Positions 34,085 to 42,860 of a stretch of 64,000 nt of DNA are shown here, piece after piece. The stretch is taken from positions 214,325-278,324 of the forward strand of contig DBMR01000011.1 in the NCBI GenBank assembly GCA_002298785.1. Direction: 5' to 3'. Source of the DNA: Verrucomicrobia subdivision 3 bacterium UBA693. GTDB taxonomy: Bacteria; Verrucomicrobiota; Verrucomicrobiia; Limisphaerales; UBA8199. The notes beneath the pieces were generated by a model. It saw only the letters and a program-made list of their open reading frames with translations. It was not told the origin of the DNA and did not search any database. The position numbers and the translations under genes are program-made. Each line of letters begins with the position of its first letter. Within the stretch, counting starts at the first letter, position 1.

Positions 34085-34885
34085 ATGGCACAGGTCATCA
34101 AGCTCTCGGCTCCGCAGATCCATCAGTTTTGGGAAATACCCGTGATCTATGCGGACGCGGATTTACTCGCGGTGGACAAACCGTCCGGCTTATCGGTGAC
34201 CCTGCTGCCCAGCCAGACGCCGGACGTGCCGACCCTCATGAAACTGTTGCACGCCGGGATCGCCGAGCAGAAATCGTGGGCGGTCGAACTCGGAATTACC
34301 TACTTGCAGGCGGTGCATCGCCTCGACGCGGAAGCCTCCGGGCTGTTGCTCCTGGCCAAAACCAAGGCCGCGTTCACCGCCCTGGCCAACCTCGCGGGAG
34401 CCGGTCTCCTGGACCGCACCTACCTCGCCTTGTGTCAGGGCACCGCCCCCTGCGAATCCTGGACAGCGGATCAACCCATCAGCACCAAACCCGCTCCCGC
34501 CGGCTTCTATCGCCTCGACGAACGGCGCGGAAAAAAATCATCGACACAATTCGAAGTCGTCCAAAGGTTCTCTCGCTGGACGCTGCTGAAATGCCGTCCG
34601 GCTTATGACCGTCCCCACCAGGTGCGGGCTCACCTGGCGGGCGAACGCCTGCCGCTCGCCGCCGATCCCTTGTATCGCGGCGGGCAGATTTATCTCTCGC
34701 GACTGAAACGCAATTACACCCTCAAAGAAGGCGAGACCGAAAATCCGCTCATCGCCCGGCCGGCGCTGCATTCCGAATCCCTCCGGATCACCCACCCGAC
34801 CAGCGGCGAGGCGCTGTCCCTCACGTGCCCGTTGCCGAAGGATTTCTCCGTGGTCTTGAAGTACCTCCGGCGTTACGCGGGCTGA
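34085..34885 (+). CDS. RluA-family pseudouridine synthase
   Basis: 266 residues from the ATG at 34085; the frame is open far upstream through the dispersed repeat but that part is not protein-like. The catalytic segment is YLQAVHRLDAEASGLLLLAKT near 75-95. It matches the family HRLDxxTSG motif with Asp81 as nucleophile, although Ala replaces the usual Thr. Before it comes IYADADLLAVDKPSGLSV, and later CRPAYDRPHQVRAHLA and LAADPLYRG, both RluA family marks. No S4 domain is seen at the N-terminus. The enzyme isomerises uridine in rRNA or tRNA; the target site cannot be told from sequence. Confidence 0.9.
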   Translation: MAQVIKLSAPQIHQFWEIPVIYADADLLAVDKPSGLSVTLLPSQTPDVPTLMKLLHAGIAEQKSWAVELGITYLQAVHRLDAEASGLLLLAKTKAAFTALANLAGAGLLDRTYLALCQGTAPCESWTADQPISTKPAPAGFYRLDERRGKKSSTQFEVVQRFSRWTLLKCRPAYDRPHQVRAHLAGERLPLAADPLYRGGQIYLSRLKRNYTLKEGETENPLIARPALHSESLRITHPTSGEALSLTCPLPKDFSVVLKYLRRYAG

Positions 34886-35507
34886 TTTCGTGGAACGAGT
34901 CAATCCATAGCCCGAATCATTTTTGCCGGAGCCACCGGCAGACCCGGTGCGAGTTCAGCGTCGCGCTCCTCGTCGAAAACTCCCGATCGTATTGCGCAGA
35001 ACCGCGTGGCGTCAGCCCATGAAAGCACCCACGCTGGCGGCTGCATCGGCCATTTGTGAACGCCGAAGGTGTTCCATCGCGTAGCCCGGGGTTGCGTCGG
35101 ACGCTACCCCGGGAATGGCGCCCAATTCTCTGTTTTGTTTATTCTTCCTTCCGGGCGCTCCTGATGCGCGCCCGGAGGGAAGAATAGACAACTGGTTGGT
35201 TGGAGGATTGCCACCTTGGGTAGCCAAGCAACCCAGGGCTGAATGATCGAGTCCCGTTGGGATTCCCGGACACGAAGAACAGTCCGGAAATTGCAACATG
35301 GGTGGTCACGCACCCTACGTCGTATTGCTGCGGAGCACGCCGTTGAGTGCCCGGTGTAGCAGCGTTGTTCCATAATCCTTCACCGAATGTGCAAAATATT
35401 GGGTGACAACTAACCGGTATAGGAACAAACTTTGCACGTGAGAACAAAGGGAAGTCATTTTCATATCTTCGGTCCGATCTCTTTGTCTGAACCATACTGT
35501 TGAACAC
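34886..35507. other. Intergenic region with palindromic elements
   Basis: About 620 bases without a supportable gene. It holds a CCCGGGGT...ACCCCGGG inverted pair at about 35084-35113 and a long hairpin at 35141-35185 (listed separately). The rest is lower in GC than the surroundings. It looks like accumulated non-coding repeat debris. Confidence 0.5.
35141..35185. repeat. Long imperfect hairpin
   Basis: Left arm ATTCTTCCTTCCGGGCGC at 35141-35158 and right arm GCGCCCGGAGGGAAGAAT ending at 35185 pair along 18 bases with one mismatch, around a loop of about nine bases. No T-tract follows, so it does not look like an ordinary terminator. It resembles the fold-back part of a REP-like or MITE-like element. 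Confidence 0.65.
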
Positions 35508-35684
35508 ATGGAACAATCGCCTAAAAAGTCAGTTGGCCAGCGCATACTGGTCATAGTGCTGTTTTTTGGAGCGCTATTTCTATTAGGCTGGATGGTTGGT
35601 CCGTTCTTGGTAAGAGGTGGTCCGGGCAGCGCACGCAAGGTTCGCAACAACTTGAGGCAGATCGACAGTGGCCCTGTGCCCTAG
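35508..35684 (+). CDS. 58-residue membrane-anchored micro-protein or truncated remnant
   Basis: Begins MEQSPKKSVGQRILVIVLFF, with one membrane helix (ILVIVLFFGALFLLGWMVG, about 13-31), and ends VRNNLRQIDSGPVP. Verrucomicrobial genomes contain many small proteins with an N-terminal helix followed by '(C)xNNLRQIDxAKxQWA' and a further 50-100 residues. Here the frame stops just after NLRQIDS, so it may be a truncated member. Codons are more AT-rich than in neighbours and no Shine-Dalgarno is seen. Whether it is expressed is uncertain. Confidence 0.45.
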   Translation: MEQSPKKSVGQRILVIVLFFGALFLLGWMVGPFLVRGGPGSARKVRNNLRQIDSGPVP

Positions 35685-35798
35685 CGTGCTGGAGGGAAGG
35701 ATGGTTTTGCTCCTTGGCTTCATCCTGCAACCATGCGGCCTGCACCGCTCAGTGCCACGTTGAAAGCGATTTCTTCCTGATTCCCTTCCTGAACCAGT

Positions 35799-37190
35799 TC
35801 AAGCCGGTTCGCCCTCGACGTCCGATCGCGGGTGCGGGGCCACGGCCAGCGGCTTGAATTGTTCCAGGTCGCGTGTGGTTTTCCACCAGGCCCGGGACAA
35901 GATCGCGGCGACCGCAACCAACCCCGTCGCCAAGCCCGCCCACAGGCCCACCACCCCGAACCCGGCGTTGAAACACAGCACAAAGCCCAGGGCCAGGCCG
36001 ATGGGGTAATGCCCCAGGAGATTGGCGATCATGGGCGTGCGGGTATTGCCCAGGCCGCGCAGGGCGCCGGTGGTGCTCACCTGGATGCCATCCGCGATCT
36101 CGAACAGCGCCACCAACAACAGGATTTTGGCCCCGAGATCAATCACCGCCGGGTCGTGCGTGAACCAGCCCAGCATGACGCGGGGAAACAGCAGGTAGCC
36201 CAGGGCGAAAACGGTCATCACCGCCACGGACAACCCGATGCACAACCAACCCGCCACGCGCGCCCGGTGCGGCTGCCGCGCGCCCACGTAGCCACCCACC
36301 CGCACTGCGGCGGCCGAGGAGAAGCCCAGGGGGAACATAAAGGTAAACGCGGCCATCATGAGTGTGACATGATGCGCCGCCAGCGGCACCGCACCGAGGA
36401 CGCCCGCCGCGAACGTGGCAATGGTGAACGCCCCCACCTCGAGCGCGGTATGCCCGGCGGCGGGAAGGCCCAGCAGGAATATGCGCTTTTGCATGGCCCA
36501 GTCGACGCGCGGCCACGCCGGCAGTTCAGGCCGGAATTTTGCCCAGGTATAAAGCAGCACCAGCAGCAGCATGAAGTAACGGCACAGCACGGTGGCCAAA
36601 GCCAGCCCGCGCACTTCCATGCGCGGGAAACCCCATTGCCCCAGGCCCAGGCCCACGCAGAGCACCAGGTTCAATACATTGGCGATCAGGATAATGATGG
36701 TAAACCCGAGCACCTGGTGGCGCGCCTGCCAATACCGCTGGAGGACGAAATAAAAGAAGATGCTCGGTAAACTCCAACTGATGATCTTGATATAATCCAC
36801 GAAGGACTGCTGGATCGGGCTCTTCTCGGCCAGGCAAACGTACAGCCACGTGCCCAACCCGACGCCCACCGCCGACAGTATCGTGGTGATCAAGGCCGAC
36901 CAGATCGATTGTCCCAGGTAACGCGACAGGCCGCGCTCATCCCGCGCGCCGACCGACTGCGAGAAATAGGTGTCGAGCGCCAGCAGGCAACCCATGCAGA
37001 CGTTGGTGAAGGTCCAATAGAAGTTCGCGGCCAACCCGAGCCCGGCCAGGGCGCTGGTGCTGATTCGCCCCGCCACGAGCGTGTCCACCATCCCCATGGA
37101 CATGTGCCCGACCTGGTTGAGTACAATCGGTCCGGCGAGTACCAGGGTTCCCTTTAACTCGTCACGCAACCGGATGGACGTCGAATTCAT
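35799..37190 (-). CDS. MATE-family multidrug/cation antiporter
   Basis: 463 residues from the ATG at 37190 (MNSTSIRLRDELKGTLVLAG); an upstream extension of 36 codons is basic and unlike the family. The protein is hydrophobic, with about 12 membrane segments in two related halves. Family marks are LAGPIVLNQVGHMSMGMVDTL, LAGLGLAANFYW, LLALDTYFSQSVGA, LGLPAAGHTALEVGAF and VAALFEIADGIQVSTTGALRG (approximate match), with LGNTRTPMIANLLGHYPIGL near 390-410. MATE proteins export drugs or metabolites using Na+ or H+ gradients; the substrate is unknown. It stands alone, downstream of repeat copy B. Confidence 0.92.
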   Translation of the reverse strand: MNSTSIRLRDELKGTLVLAGPIVLNQVGHMSMGMVDTLVAGRISTSALAGLGLAANFYWTFTNVCMGCLLALDTYFSQSVGARDERGLSRYLGQSIWSALITTILSAVGVGLGTWLYVCLAEKSPIQQSFVDYIKIISWSLPSIFFYFVLQRYWQARHQVLGFTIIILIANVLNLVLCVGLGLGQWGFPRMEVRGLALATVLCRYFMLLLVLLYTWAKFRPELPAWPRVDWAMQKRIFLLGLPAAGHTALEVGAFTIATFAAGVLGAVPLAAHHVTLMMAAFTFMFPLGFSSAAAVRVGGYVGARQPHRARVAGWLCIGLSVAVMTVFALGYLLFPRVMLGWFTHDPAVIDLGAKILLLVALFEIADGIQVSTTGALRGLGNTRTPMIANLLGHYPIGLALGFVLCFNAGFGVVGLWAGLATGLVAVAAILSRAWWKTTRDLEQFKPLAVAPHPRSDVEGEPA

Positions 37191-37310
37191 GAGCCCGCGG
37201 GAGGGGACCTGACCGGTAACGCGCCTCACGGGCACGGTGATCCGGGGAAGTCTCCGCCAGCGTGCAGGCAGTTTCGAGGACGGGGACGGATTTTGCAAGG
37301 CTGGCAGAGG

Positions 37311-37372
37311 GACGCGCCCTCACCCCAGCCCTCTCCCATCCGATGGGCGAGGGAGCGCCATTCGGACGGGCA
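37311..37372 (+). repeat. Dispersed hairpin repeat, copy B (left half)
   Basis: About 62 bases matching the left half of the element at 42861-43000: GACGCGCCCTCACCCC, then the fold-back CCCTCTCCCAT-CCG-ATGGGCGAGGG with one arm mismatch, then GAGCGCCATTCGG. It ends about 12 bases from the 3' end of the subtilase gene and could help end its transcript. Confidence 0.75.
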
Positions 37373-37383
37373 CCGGCAGACAA

Positions 37384-38796
37384 TCACCGGCTCATTTCCC
37401 CGGGGGGGGTGACGGTGATTTTGATGCCGAAGTTGTTCAGGATAAAAGTCTGGCTTTGATTGGCGCTGCTATGGGTGCTGTCCCCGTAACCCGCGGCCAG
37501 ACCACTGGTGTAAGCCGCCGAGGTCGAGGTGCCGGTGACCTGGTAAGGCTGGTTGTTGAAATAGACAATGCTGGTGCCCGGGGCGCCGGCGGAGATAAAT
37601 GAACCGCGATTCGCGTAACTCGCCAACTGCCCCTGGTCGATGGCGGTGACGGCGGTGACTTCCGGATAAGCCGCGGGATAAAAGGGCGTGGTGACCGGGG
37701 TGTTGCCCGCCGCCCCGAAGAAAACAATGTTCTTCGAACTGGCATCCCGAATGATGTCGTGCATCAGGGTGCTGTCGCTTTCGCTGCCCAGGCTGAGATT
37801 AATGATCCTCGCACCGCCATTGATCGCCTGGGCGATGCCGTTGGCAACGTCAAAAGTGCTGCTCGAGGCATTGGGTCCGTAGACGTCCACGGGCAAGATC
37901 TGGACCGAGGTGCTCCCCTTGGTCATCGCCTGGAGCCCGCGCAAAATCGTCTCGGCCATGGAAGTGCCATGAGACGGAGAATTCGGATCCAACTGGGCCT
38001 CACCGGCCACCGACAGGGCTTTCATTAAGAAACTGTCCAAGCCATTGCCCAGCGGCTGAACCGCCGTGTCGATCAAGCCCACGATGAGTCGTCCGCCTTC
38101 CGGCGGCGGTTTGAGGGTCAACGACGGTGGCGGCACCGTGGATCCGGGCAGCCCAGTGGGCGTCGTGGGCCGGTCGATGGTGTAGTTGTTGTCCACGGAG
38201 CTGACGTCTGAATTGTTGGCCAGTTCCTGCCGGGCGGATTCGGTAGCGCTCGCGTCATCGAACTTGAGCCGGTAGGCATTCATGCTGTCGATCTTGCCGA
38301 TTACCTTCGCACCCAACTGACGCGCGATATCCTCGATCTTCGCACCCGGTTTCAGCCGGACGATCAATTCGTTGGGGATGAGATTGGTGCGTGAACCGCT
38401 TTCGCCGGTCCGGACGGGGTGCACTTGCTCGGTCGCTGCCCGCATGGTGGTACCGAAAACGTACAGCCGCAGCAGGGAGTTGGTGGGGTCGGGAATCAGA
38501 GCATAATTTAAATCGCCCAACAACAGCCGCAACGCTTCACCCGGGGGCAAGTTTTTGAACTTGGCGGATACGGAGTGACTGGCGGCGTGCGGCTCGACAT
38601 AGACCTTCCAGCCGGTGCTGGTGGCGATATTTTGCAGCACACTGAGGAGCTTCCCGGACTGGATATCCGCGGTTACCTGGTTCCGATTGGTGCTCCAGTT
38701 GAAGGCGTCGGCGGCACTGGCCGCCAGCGCGGCGTACATGGCAAACGCCAAGCCTACGGCCATTAAACCGAACCTTCTTCGCATGAGCCTACTCAT
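37384..38796 (-). CDS. Exported subtilisin-like (S8) protease with secretin/STN-like N-domain
   Basis: 470 residues with a signal peptide (MSRLMRRRFGLMAVGLAFAM, then ...LAASAADAF). Residues about 40-115 (VTADIQSGKLLSVLQNIA, TGWKVYVEP, VSAKFKNLPPGEALRLLL, LNYALIPDP) resemble the STN/secretin N0 fold. Residues about 135-210 resemble a subtilase pro-domain (LIPNELIVRLKPGAKIEDIA). The S8 catalytic core has Asp in IVGLIDTAVQ (about 242), His in SHGTSMAETI (about 275) and Ser in TGTSTSAAYTSGLAAG (about 424). All three catalytic residues are present. The STN-like module before a protease is unusual. No substrate is indicated by the neighbours. Confidence 0.85.
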   Translation of the reverse strand: MSRLMRRRFGLMAVGLAFAMYAALAASAADAFNWSTNRNQVTADIQSGKLLSVLQNIATSTGWKVYVEPHAASHSVSAKFKNLPPGEALRLLLGDLNYALIPDPTNSLLRLYVFGTTMRAATEQVHPVRTGESGSRTNLIPNELIVRLKPGAKIEDIARQLGAKVIGKIDSMNAYRLKFDDASATESARQELANNSDVSSVDNNYTIDRPTTPTGLPGSTVPPPSLTLKPPPEGGRLIVGLIDTAVQPLGNGLDSFLMKALSVAGEAQLDPNSPSHGTSMAETILRGLQAMTKGSTSVQILPVDVYGPNASSSTFDVANGIAQAINGGARIINLSLGSESDSTLMHDIIRDASSKNIVFFGAAGNTPVTTPFYPAAYPEVTAVTAIDQGQLASYANRGSFISAGAPGTSIVYFNNQPYQVTGTSTSAAYTSGLAAGYGDSTHSSANQSQTFILNNFGIKITVTPPGEMSR

Positions 38797-39003
38797 GTGT
38801 CTCGTTGTCTAATCAGACTGTTGCCGACGGCTGAACATTCAAAACCCATCCGCACCGGATGCCAACATACTGCATTGGAGGCATGAACGCGAGATTTCCT
38901 CAGCCGGGCCCCGGTCACCCCCCGTGGAGCCTCCCCAGTCCCATCACACCATGTGGGGGGCGCCCCGCCAGTAAATCCGGCCCCGCTGAGCCCGGACCAA
39001 TGT

Positions 39004-39918
39004 CTAAATCGCCTTTTGGGCCGCGGAAGCAGGTCGGTACGGCGGCAAGCAGGGCTCGATATGGACCAGGACGTCGTGGACCGCTGGGAGGCCCGCGCGC
39101 ACCTGGTCTTTGATCGCGTGCGCGATTTCATGCGAGCGCCGCACGGTCATTTCCGGATCAACCTGGGCATGGAGATCCACGAAGTAGGTATAACCCATCT
39201 TGCGCACCAGGCACTTTTCGATGCACTCGACGCCCGGGGTGGCCAGCGCGAGCCGGCGCACTTCCTCGACGATTTTGGGGCTGGGCGACTGGTCCATCAA
39301 CTCGCCCAAAGCCTGCCGCAGCAACCGCCAACCGTTCCAGGCGATCACCAGCGCCGCCACCATCGCCGCGTAATCATCCGCTGCCTCATAGCCTTTGCCC
39401 CCAATCAACGACACGCTGATACCCACCGCCGCCGCGGCCGAAGTGATGGCGTCGCTGCGATGGTGCCAGGCGTCCGTGTGCAGGGCGGTACTGTTGGCCA
39501 CCGTCGATTCGTGGCTCACAAAACGGTACAGGCCTTCTTTGATGACGACGACCGCGAGGAGCACCACTAGGGTGAACGGCGCGGGAGCGAGGTGCGGCTC
39601 CCGCACTTCCGCGAAAGCGGTCACCGCAATCCAGGCCGCGGCCGCCAGGAGCACAGTCGAAACCATCGCCGCGGCGATGGGCTCGGCTTTCCCATGTCCG
39701 TAGGGATGATCCTCATCCGCCGGCTCCGCCGCGACCACCAAGCCGCGCCAGACCACGATCGAGCTGAAAATGTCCGAAAGCGACTCGACCGCATCCGCTA
39801 CCAGGGCGTGAGAATGACCCACGATGCCGGCAAACATCTTGCCGCCGGCCAAAACCCCGTTGATCAGCAACCCGGTAAAGGTCACCTCCACACATCGTTG
39901 GAGCCGCTTTTGAAGCAC
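39004..39918 (-). CDS. Cation diffusion facilitator family transporter
   Basis: 304 residues. About six membrane helices are followed by a cytoplasmic domain. The metal site in helix 2 is ALVADAVESLSDIFSS and that in helix 5 is ALHTDAWHHRSDAITS (HxxxD). DEDHPYGHGKAEPIAA, a CDF signature, lies between helices 2 and 3. The C-terminal domain from about 205 includes VRRLALATPGVECIEKCLVR and YFVDLHAQVDPEMTV. CDF proteins export Zn2+, Mn2+, Fe2+ or Co2+; the HxxxD form is compatible with zinc. It is divergent from serA. Confidence 0.93.
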   Translation of the reverse strand: MLQKRLQRCVEVTFTGLLINGVLAGGKMFAGIVGHSHALVADAVESLSDIFSSIVVWRGLVVAAEPADEDHPYGHGKAEPIAAAMVSTVLLAAAAWIAVTAFAEVREPHLAPAPFTLVVLLAVVVIKEGLYRFVSHESTVANSTALHTDAWHHRSDAITSAAAAVGISVSLIGGKGYEAADDYAAMVAALVIAWNGWRLLRQALGELMDQSPSPKIVEEVRRLALATPGVECIEKCLVRKMGYTYFVDLHAQVDPEMTVRRSHEIAHAIKDQVRAGLPAVHDVLVHIEPCLPPYRPASAAQKAI

Positions 39919-40035
39919 GGGCCCAGACTAATCCGGCCCCAATTAAAAGGGAAGCGTGCGCCAGTAAAACCACTGAATCAGCCCGCCACCACCTCCGGCC
40001 GGGCTTTTACGGACTTTTTCAGCTTTTTTGCGGAT

Positions 40036-40064
40036 TTGACCGGGGGTGGTTGATTGCCTAGACT
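40036..40064 (+). promoter_or_regulatory. serA promoter
   Basis: TTGACC at 40036-40041 and TAGACT at 40059-40064, 17 bases apart. Predicted initiation is near 40071, five bases before the ATG at 40076, so the leader is almost absent. The sequence AGACTAATC at the -10 is repeated near 39925, next to the divergent gene start. Confidence 0.6.
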
Positions 40065-40075
40065 AATCGTTCTTT

Positions 40076-41674
40076 ATGAAGATTCTGGTTTGTGACCCGA
40101 TCAGTCCGAAAGGAATTGAGCTGTTGCAGCAGCGACCCGAATTCGAGGTCGTGGTGCTGCCCAAGCGCCTTACGGAAGCCGAACTGCTGCCCATCGTGGA
40201 CGACGTGGCGGCTATGGTGGTCCGGTCCGAAACGAAAGTGACCGCCAAAGTTATCGCCGCCGCCCGGCAATTGCGGGTAGTCGGCCGGGCGGGCGTGGGC
40301 GTGGACAACGTGGACGTCGAAGCAGCCACCCAGCGGGGCGTCGTGGTCATGAACACCCCGGGCGGAAACACCATCTCCACCGCGGAACTGAGCTTTACAA
40401 TGCTCCTGAGTCTGGCCCGCAAGGTCCCCCAGGCGCACCTTTCCATGGCGGCCGGAAAATGGGACCGAAAGCAATTTCAGGGCACCGAACTGGCGGGCAA
40501 AACGCTGGGAGTGCTCGGCATGGGCCGGATCGGTGGCGAAGTAGCCCGGCGCGCGGTGGCGTTCGGGATGAAGGTGCTCGCTTACGATCCCTTCCTGACC
40601 GAGGCCCGCGCGCGCAGCCTCGGGGTACAATTGGTGGCCGACCTGGACAATGTGTATCGCGACGCCGATTTCATCACCGTCCACATGCCGGTCACGGACC
40701 AGACCAAGGGCATGTTGAACGCGGCCGCCTTTGCCAAAATGAAGCCCAAGGTCGCCATCGTGAACTGCGCCCGGGGCGAAATTATCGTGGAAGCGGACCT
40801 GATCACCGCGCTGGATTCCGGCAAGGTAGCGGCGGCGGCGCTGGACGTGTTCTCGGTGGAACCGCTGCCTGCCGAGCATCCTTTCCGCAAGCATCCCGGC
40901 ATTGTGCTAACGCCGCACCTCGGCGCCAGTACCCAAGAAGCCCAGGAAAAGTGCGGCATCGAAGTCGCTGAAGTCATTGCGGGCTACCTCGTCACCGGTG
41001 AAGTGCGCAACGCGGTCAATCTGCCCTACCTCGACAGCAAGACCTACGAGCAGGTCAAACCTTACCTGGTGCTGGGCGAAAAGCTGGGCAAACTGCTGGC
41101 CCAGGTCGCCTCCGCGCAGGCCGATCGGCTGCACATCACCTATGGCGGCAAAGCCCAGGAACTGCAGAACATCGATCCCATCACCCGCGCCATTCTCCTT
41201 GGTTTCCTTTCCCGCGCCGCCGTCCGGGATTTGAACAACGTCAACGTGCGCAGCATCGCCTCCACCCTGGGACTGACGGTCGAGGAAAAGCGCAGCAGCG
41301 AGCCGGTGACGTTCAACGAGTGGCTGCACGTGCAGGTTTTTCGCGGCGAAGAAAAAATCTCCTCCGCCGGCGGCACATTTTTCGGCTCGCCGGACAATCC
41401 GCGCATCGTGCGGGTGTTCAGCCAGCCGACCGAGATCGTGCCGGCTGGCGTGGTCTTGCTGCTCCAGAACAAGGATCGCCCCGGCATCGTCGGTTACCTC
41501 GGCACACTGATGAGCCGGCACAACGTCAATATTGCCAGCATGAGCTTAAGCCGGGACACCGCCGGCGGGCAGGCCTTGACGGTGCTCAACCTCGACAGCG
41601 TGCCTCCCGCCGAGGTGATGGACGAAATTCAACGGGATCCGGATATCAGCAATGTTCATGTGGTCAAACTATAA
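40076..41674 (+). CDS. serA: D-3-phosphoglycerate dehydrogenase
   Basis: 532 residues. It oxidises 3-phosphoglycerate to 3-phosphohydroxypyruvate, the first step of serine synthesis. The substrate-binding lobe begins MKILVCDPISPKGIELLQQ. VVGRAGVGVDNVDVEAATQ and NTPGGNTISTAELSFTMLL follow. The NAD site is LGVLGMGRIGGEVARRA near 143-160. The catalytic Arg/Glu/His lie in NCARGEIIVEADL, and LTPHLGASTQEAQEKCG contains the His. The long form carries an intervening domain and a C-terminal ACT domain (VLLLQNKDRPGIVGYLGTLM), normally for serine feedback. The parvulin gene follows 22 bases downstream. Confidence 0.96.
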   Translation: MKILVCDPISPKGIELLQQRPEFEVVVLPKRLTEAELLPIVDDVAAMVVRSETKVTAKVIAAARQLRVVGRAGVGVDNVDVEAATQRGVVVMNTPGGNTISTAELSFTMLLSLARKVPQAHLSMAAGKWDRKQFQGTELAGKTLGVLGMGRIGGEVARRAVAFGMKVLAYDPFLTEARARSLGVQLVADLDNVYRDADFITVHMPVTDQTKGMLNAAAFAKMKPKVAIVNCARGEIIVEADLITALDSGKVAAAALDVFSVEPLPAEHPFRKHPGIVLTPHLGASTQEAQEKCGIEVAEVIAGYLVTGEVRNAVNLPYLDSKTYEQVKPYLVLGEKLGKLLAQVASAQADRLHITYGGKAQELQNIDPITRAILLGFLSRAAVRDLNNVNVRSIASTLGLTVEEKRSSEPVTFNEWLHVQVFRGEEKISSAGGTFFGSPDNPRIVRVFSQPTEIVPAGVVLLLQNKDRPGIVGYLGTLMSRHNVNIASMSLSRDTAGGQALTVLNLDSVPPAEVMDEIQRDPDISNVHVVKL

Positions 41675-41696
41675 AATAATGTTAGGATTAGCTTTT

Positions 41697-42797
41697 ATGT
41701 CTAAAGAAAATTTGAAACGAACGCTGGCACTGGTGCTGGCGGCCGCCGTGATCGGCGGGCCGGGGCTGGCTCAAGCCCAAACCAACGCCCCGGCCAAGTC
41801 GGACAAGGATCTCTTCGCCGATAGCGTCGTGGCCAAAGGCAAGGGCTTTGAAATCAAGCGCAGCCAACTGGACGAGGCGCTGATCAGCTTCAAGGCCAGC
41901 GTGGCGGCTCGCGGCCAGAACATCCCCCCGGAACAGCTCAGCGTGTTCGAACAGCAGATGCTCGATCAGTTGATCCGGCTCCAGTTGATCCTCGGCCATG
42001 CCAATGACGCCGACCGCGCCACCGGCAAGACCCTGGCCGCCAAACGTCTCGAAAACATCAAGACCCGCGCCGGCTCCGACGAAAACCTCGTCCGCCAGCT
42101 CAAGTCCGTGGGCATGTCCCTCGATGATCTCAGCAAGAAGGTCACCGACGAGGCCGTTGCCGAGACCACCGTCGAACGCGAACTGAAGGTCCAGGTCACC
42201 GACGAGGAGGTCAAAAAGTTCTACGAAGAAAACCCGGCCAAGTTCGAGCAACCGGAGTCGGTGCGCGCCAGCCATGTGTTGCTCTCGACCAAGGACGCCA
42301 GCGGCAACGATCTGCCGGATGACAAGAAGAAGGAAAAGAAAACCAAGGCCGAGGAAGTGTTGAAGAAAGCCAAGAACGGCGACGACTTCGCCAAGCTGGC
42401 GAAGGATTACTCGGAAGATCCCGGCTCAAAAGACAAGGGCGGCGAATACACCTTCGGCCGCGGAGCCATGGTCCCGGAATTCGAATCCGCCGCCTTCTCG
42501 CTCAAGACGAACGAGGTCAGCGACATCGTCACCACCCAGTTCGGCTATCATATCATCAAGCTGAGCGAGAAGATTCCGGCCAAGAAGGTCGAATTAGCCA
42601 AAGCCACGGATGATATCCGCGATTACCTCAAACAAACCGCGATTCAAAAAGATCTGCCCCCCTACATCGAGAAGCTCCGGACAGAAGCGAAGGTCGAAAT
42701 CCTCGACGAAAAACTGAAGCCGAAGGGCGTCGAACTGCCGCCCGATCACCCGCCCGTGGACACCGGCGCCAAGCCGGCGACCAAGGCGGACAAGTAA
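41697..42797 (+). CDS. Periplasmic parvulin-type peptidyl-prolyl isomerase (SurA/PrsA-like)
   Basis: 366 residues from the ATG at 41697, which gives a signal peptide (MSKENLKRTLALVLAAAVIG, then ...GLAQAQT). Residues 30-180 form a SurA-like helical chaperone domain (FEIKRSQLDEALISFKASVA, FEQQMLDQLIRLQLILGHA). The parvulin domain at about 195-310 shows ESVRASHVLLSTKD, FAKLAKDYSEDPGSKDKGGE, GRGAMVPEFESAAFSLKTNE and VTTQFGYHIIKLSEK, with the expected catalytic elements. It probably assists outer membrane or exported protein folding. An intrinsic terminator follows closely. Confidence 0.92.
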   Translation: MSKENLKRTLALVLAAAVIGGPGLAQAQTNAPAKSDKDLFADSVVAKGKGFEIKRSQLDEALISFKASVAARGQNIPPEQLSVFEQQMLDQLIRLQLILGHANDADRATGKTLAAKRLENIKTRAGSDENLVRQLKSVGMSLDDLSKKVTDEAVAETTVERELKVQVTDEEVKKFYEENPAKFEQPESVRASHVLLSTKDASGNDLPDDKKKEKKTKAEEVLKKAKNGDDFAKLAKDYSEDPGSKDKGGEYTFGRGAMVPEFESAAFSLKTNEVSDIVTTQFGYHIIKLSEKIPAKKVELAKATDDIRDYLKQTAIQKDLPPYIEKLRTEAKVEILDEKLKPKGVELPPDHPPVDTGAKPATKADK

Positions 42798-42820
42798 CGC
42801 CCATCGACAATTAATCAACG

Positions 42821-42853
42821 AGCCCGGAACTGGTTTCCGGGCTTTTTGCTTTT
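42821..42853 (+). terminator. Intrinsic terminator after parvulin gene
   Basis: A nine-base stem AGCCCGGAA / TTCCGGGCT with a five-base loop, followed directly by a T-rich run (TTTTGCTTTT). It lies about 23 bases past the stop codon and ends the serA-parvulin transcript. Confidence 0.88.
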
Positions 42854-42860
42854 CTACCGG

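Noticed and set aside
39970..40030. Leader terminator (AGCCCG...CGGGCTTTT) before serA
   Set aside because: The stem is only six bases with a loop of about 17, and it lies upstream of the proposed promoter, so it cannot attenuate serA.
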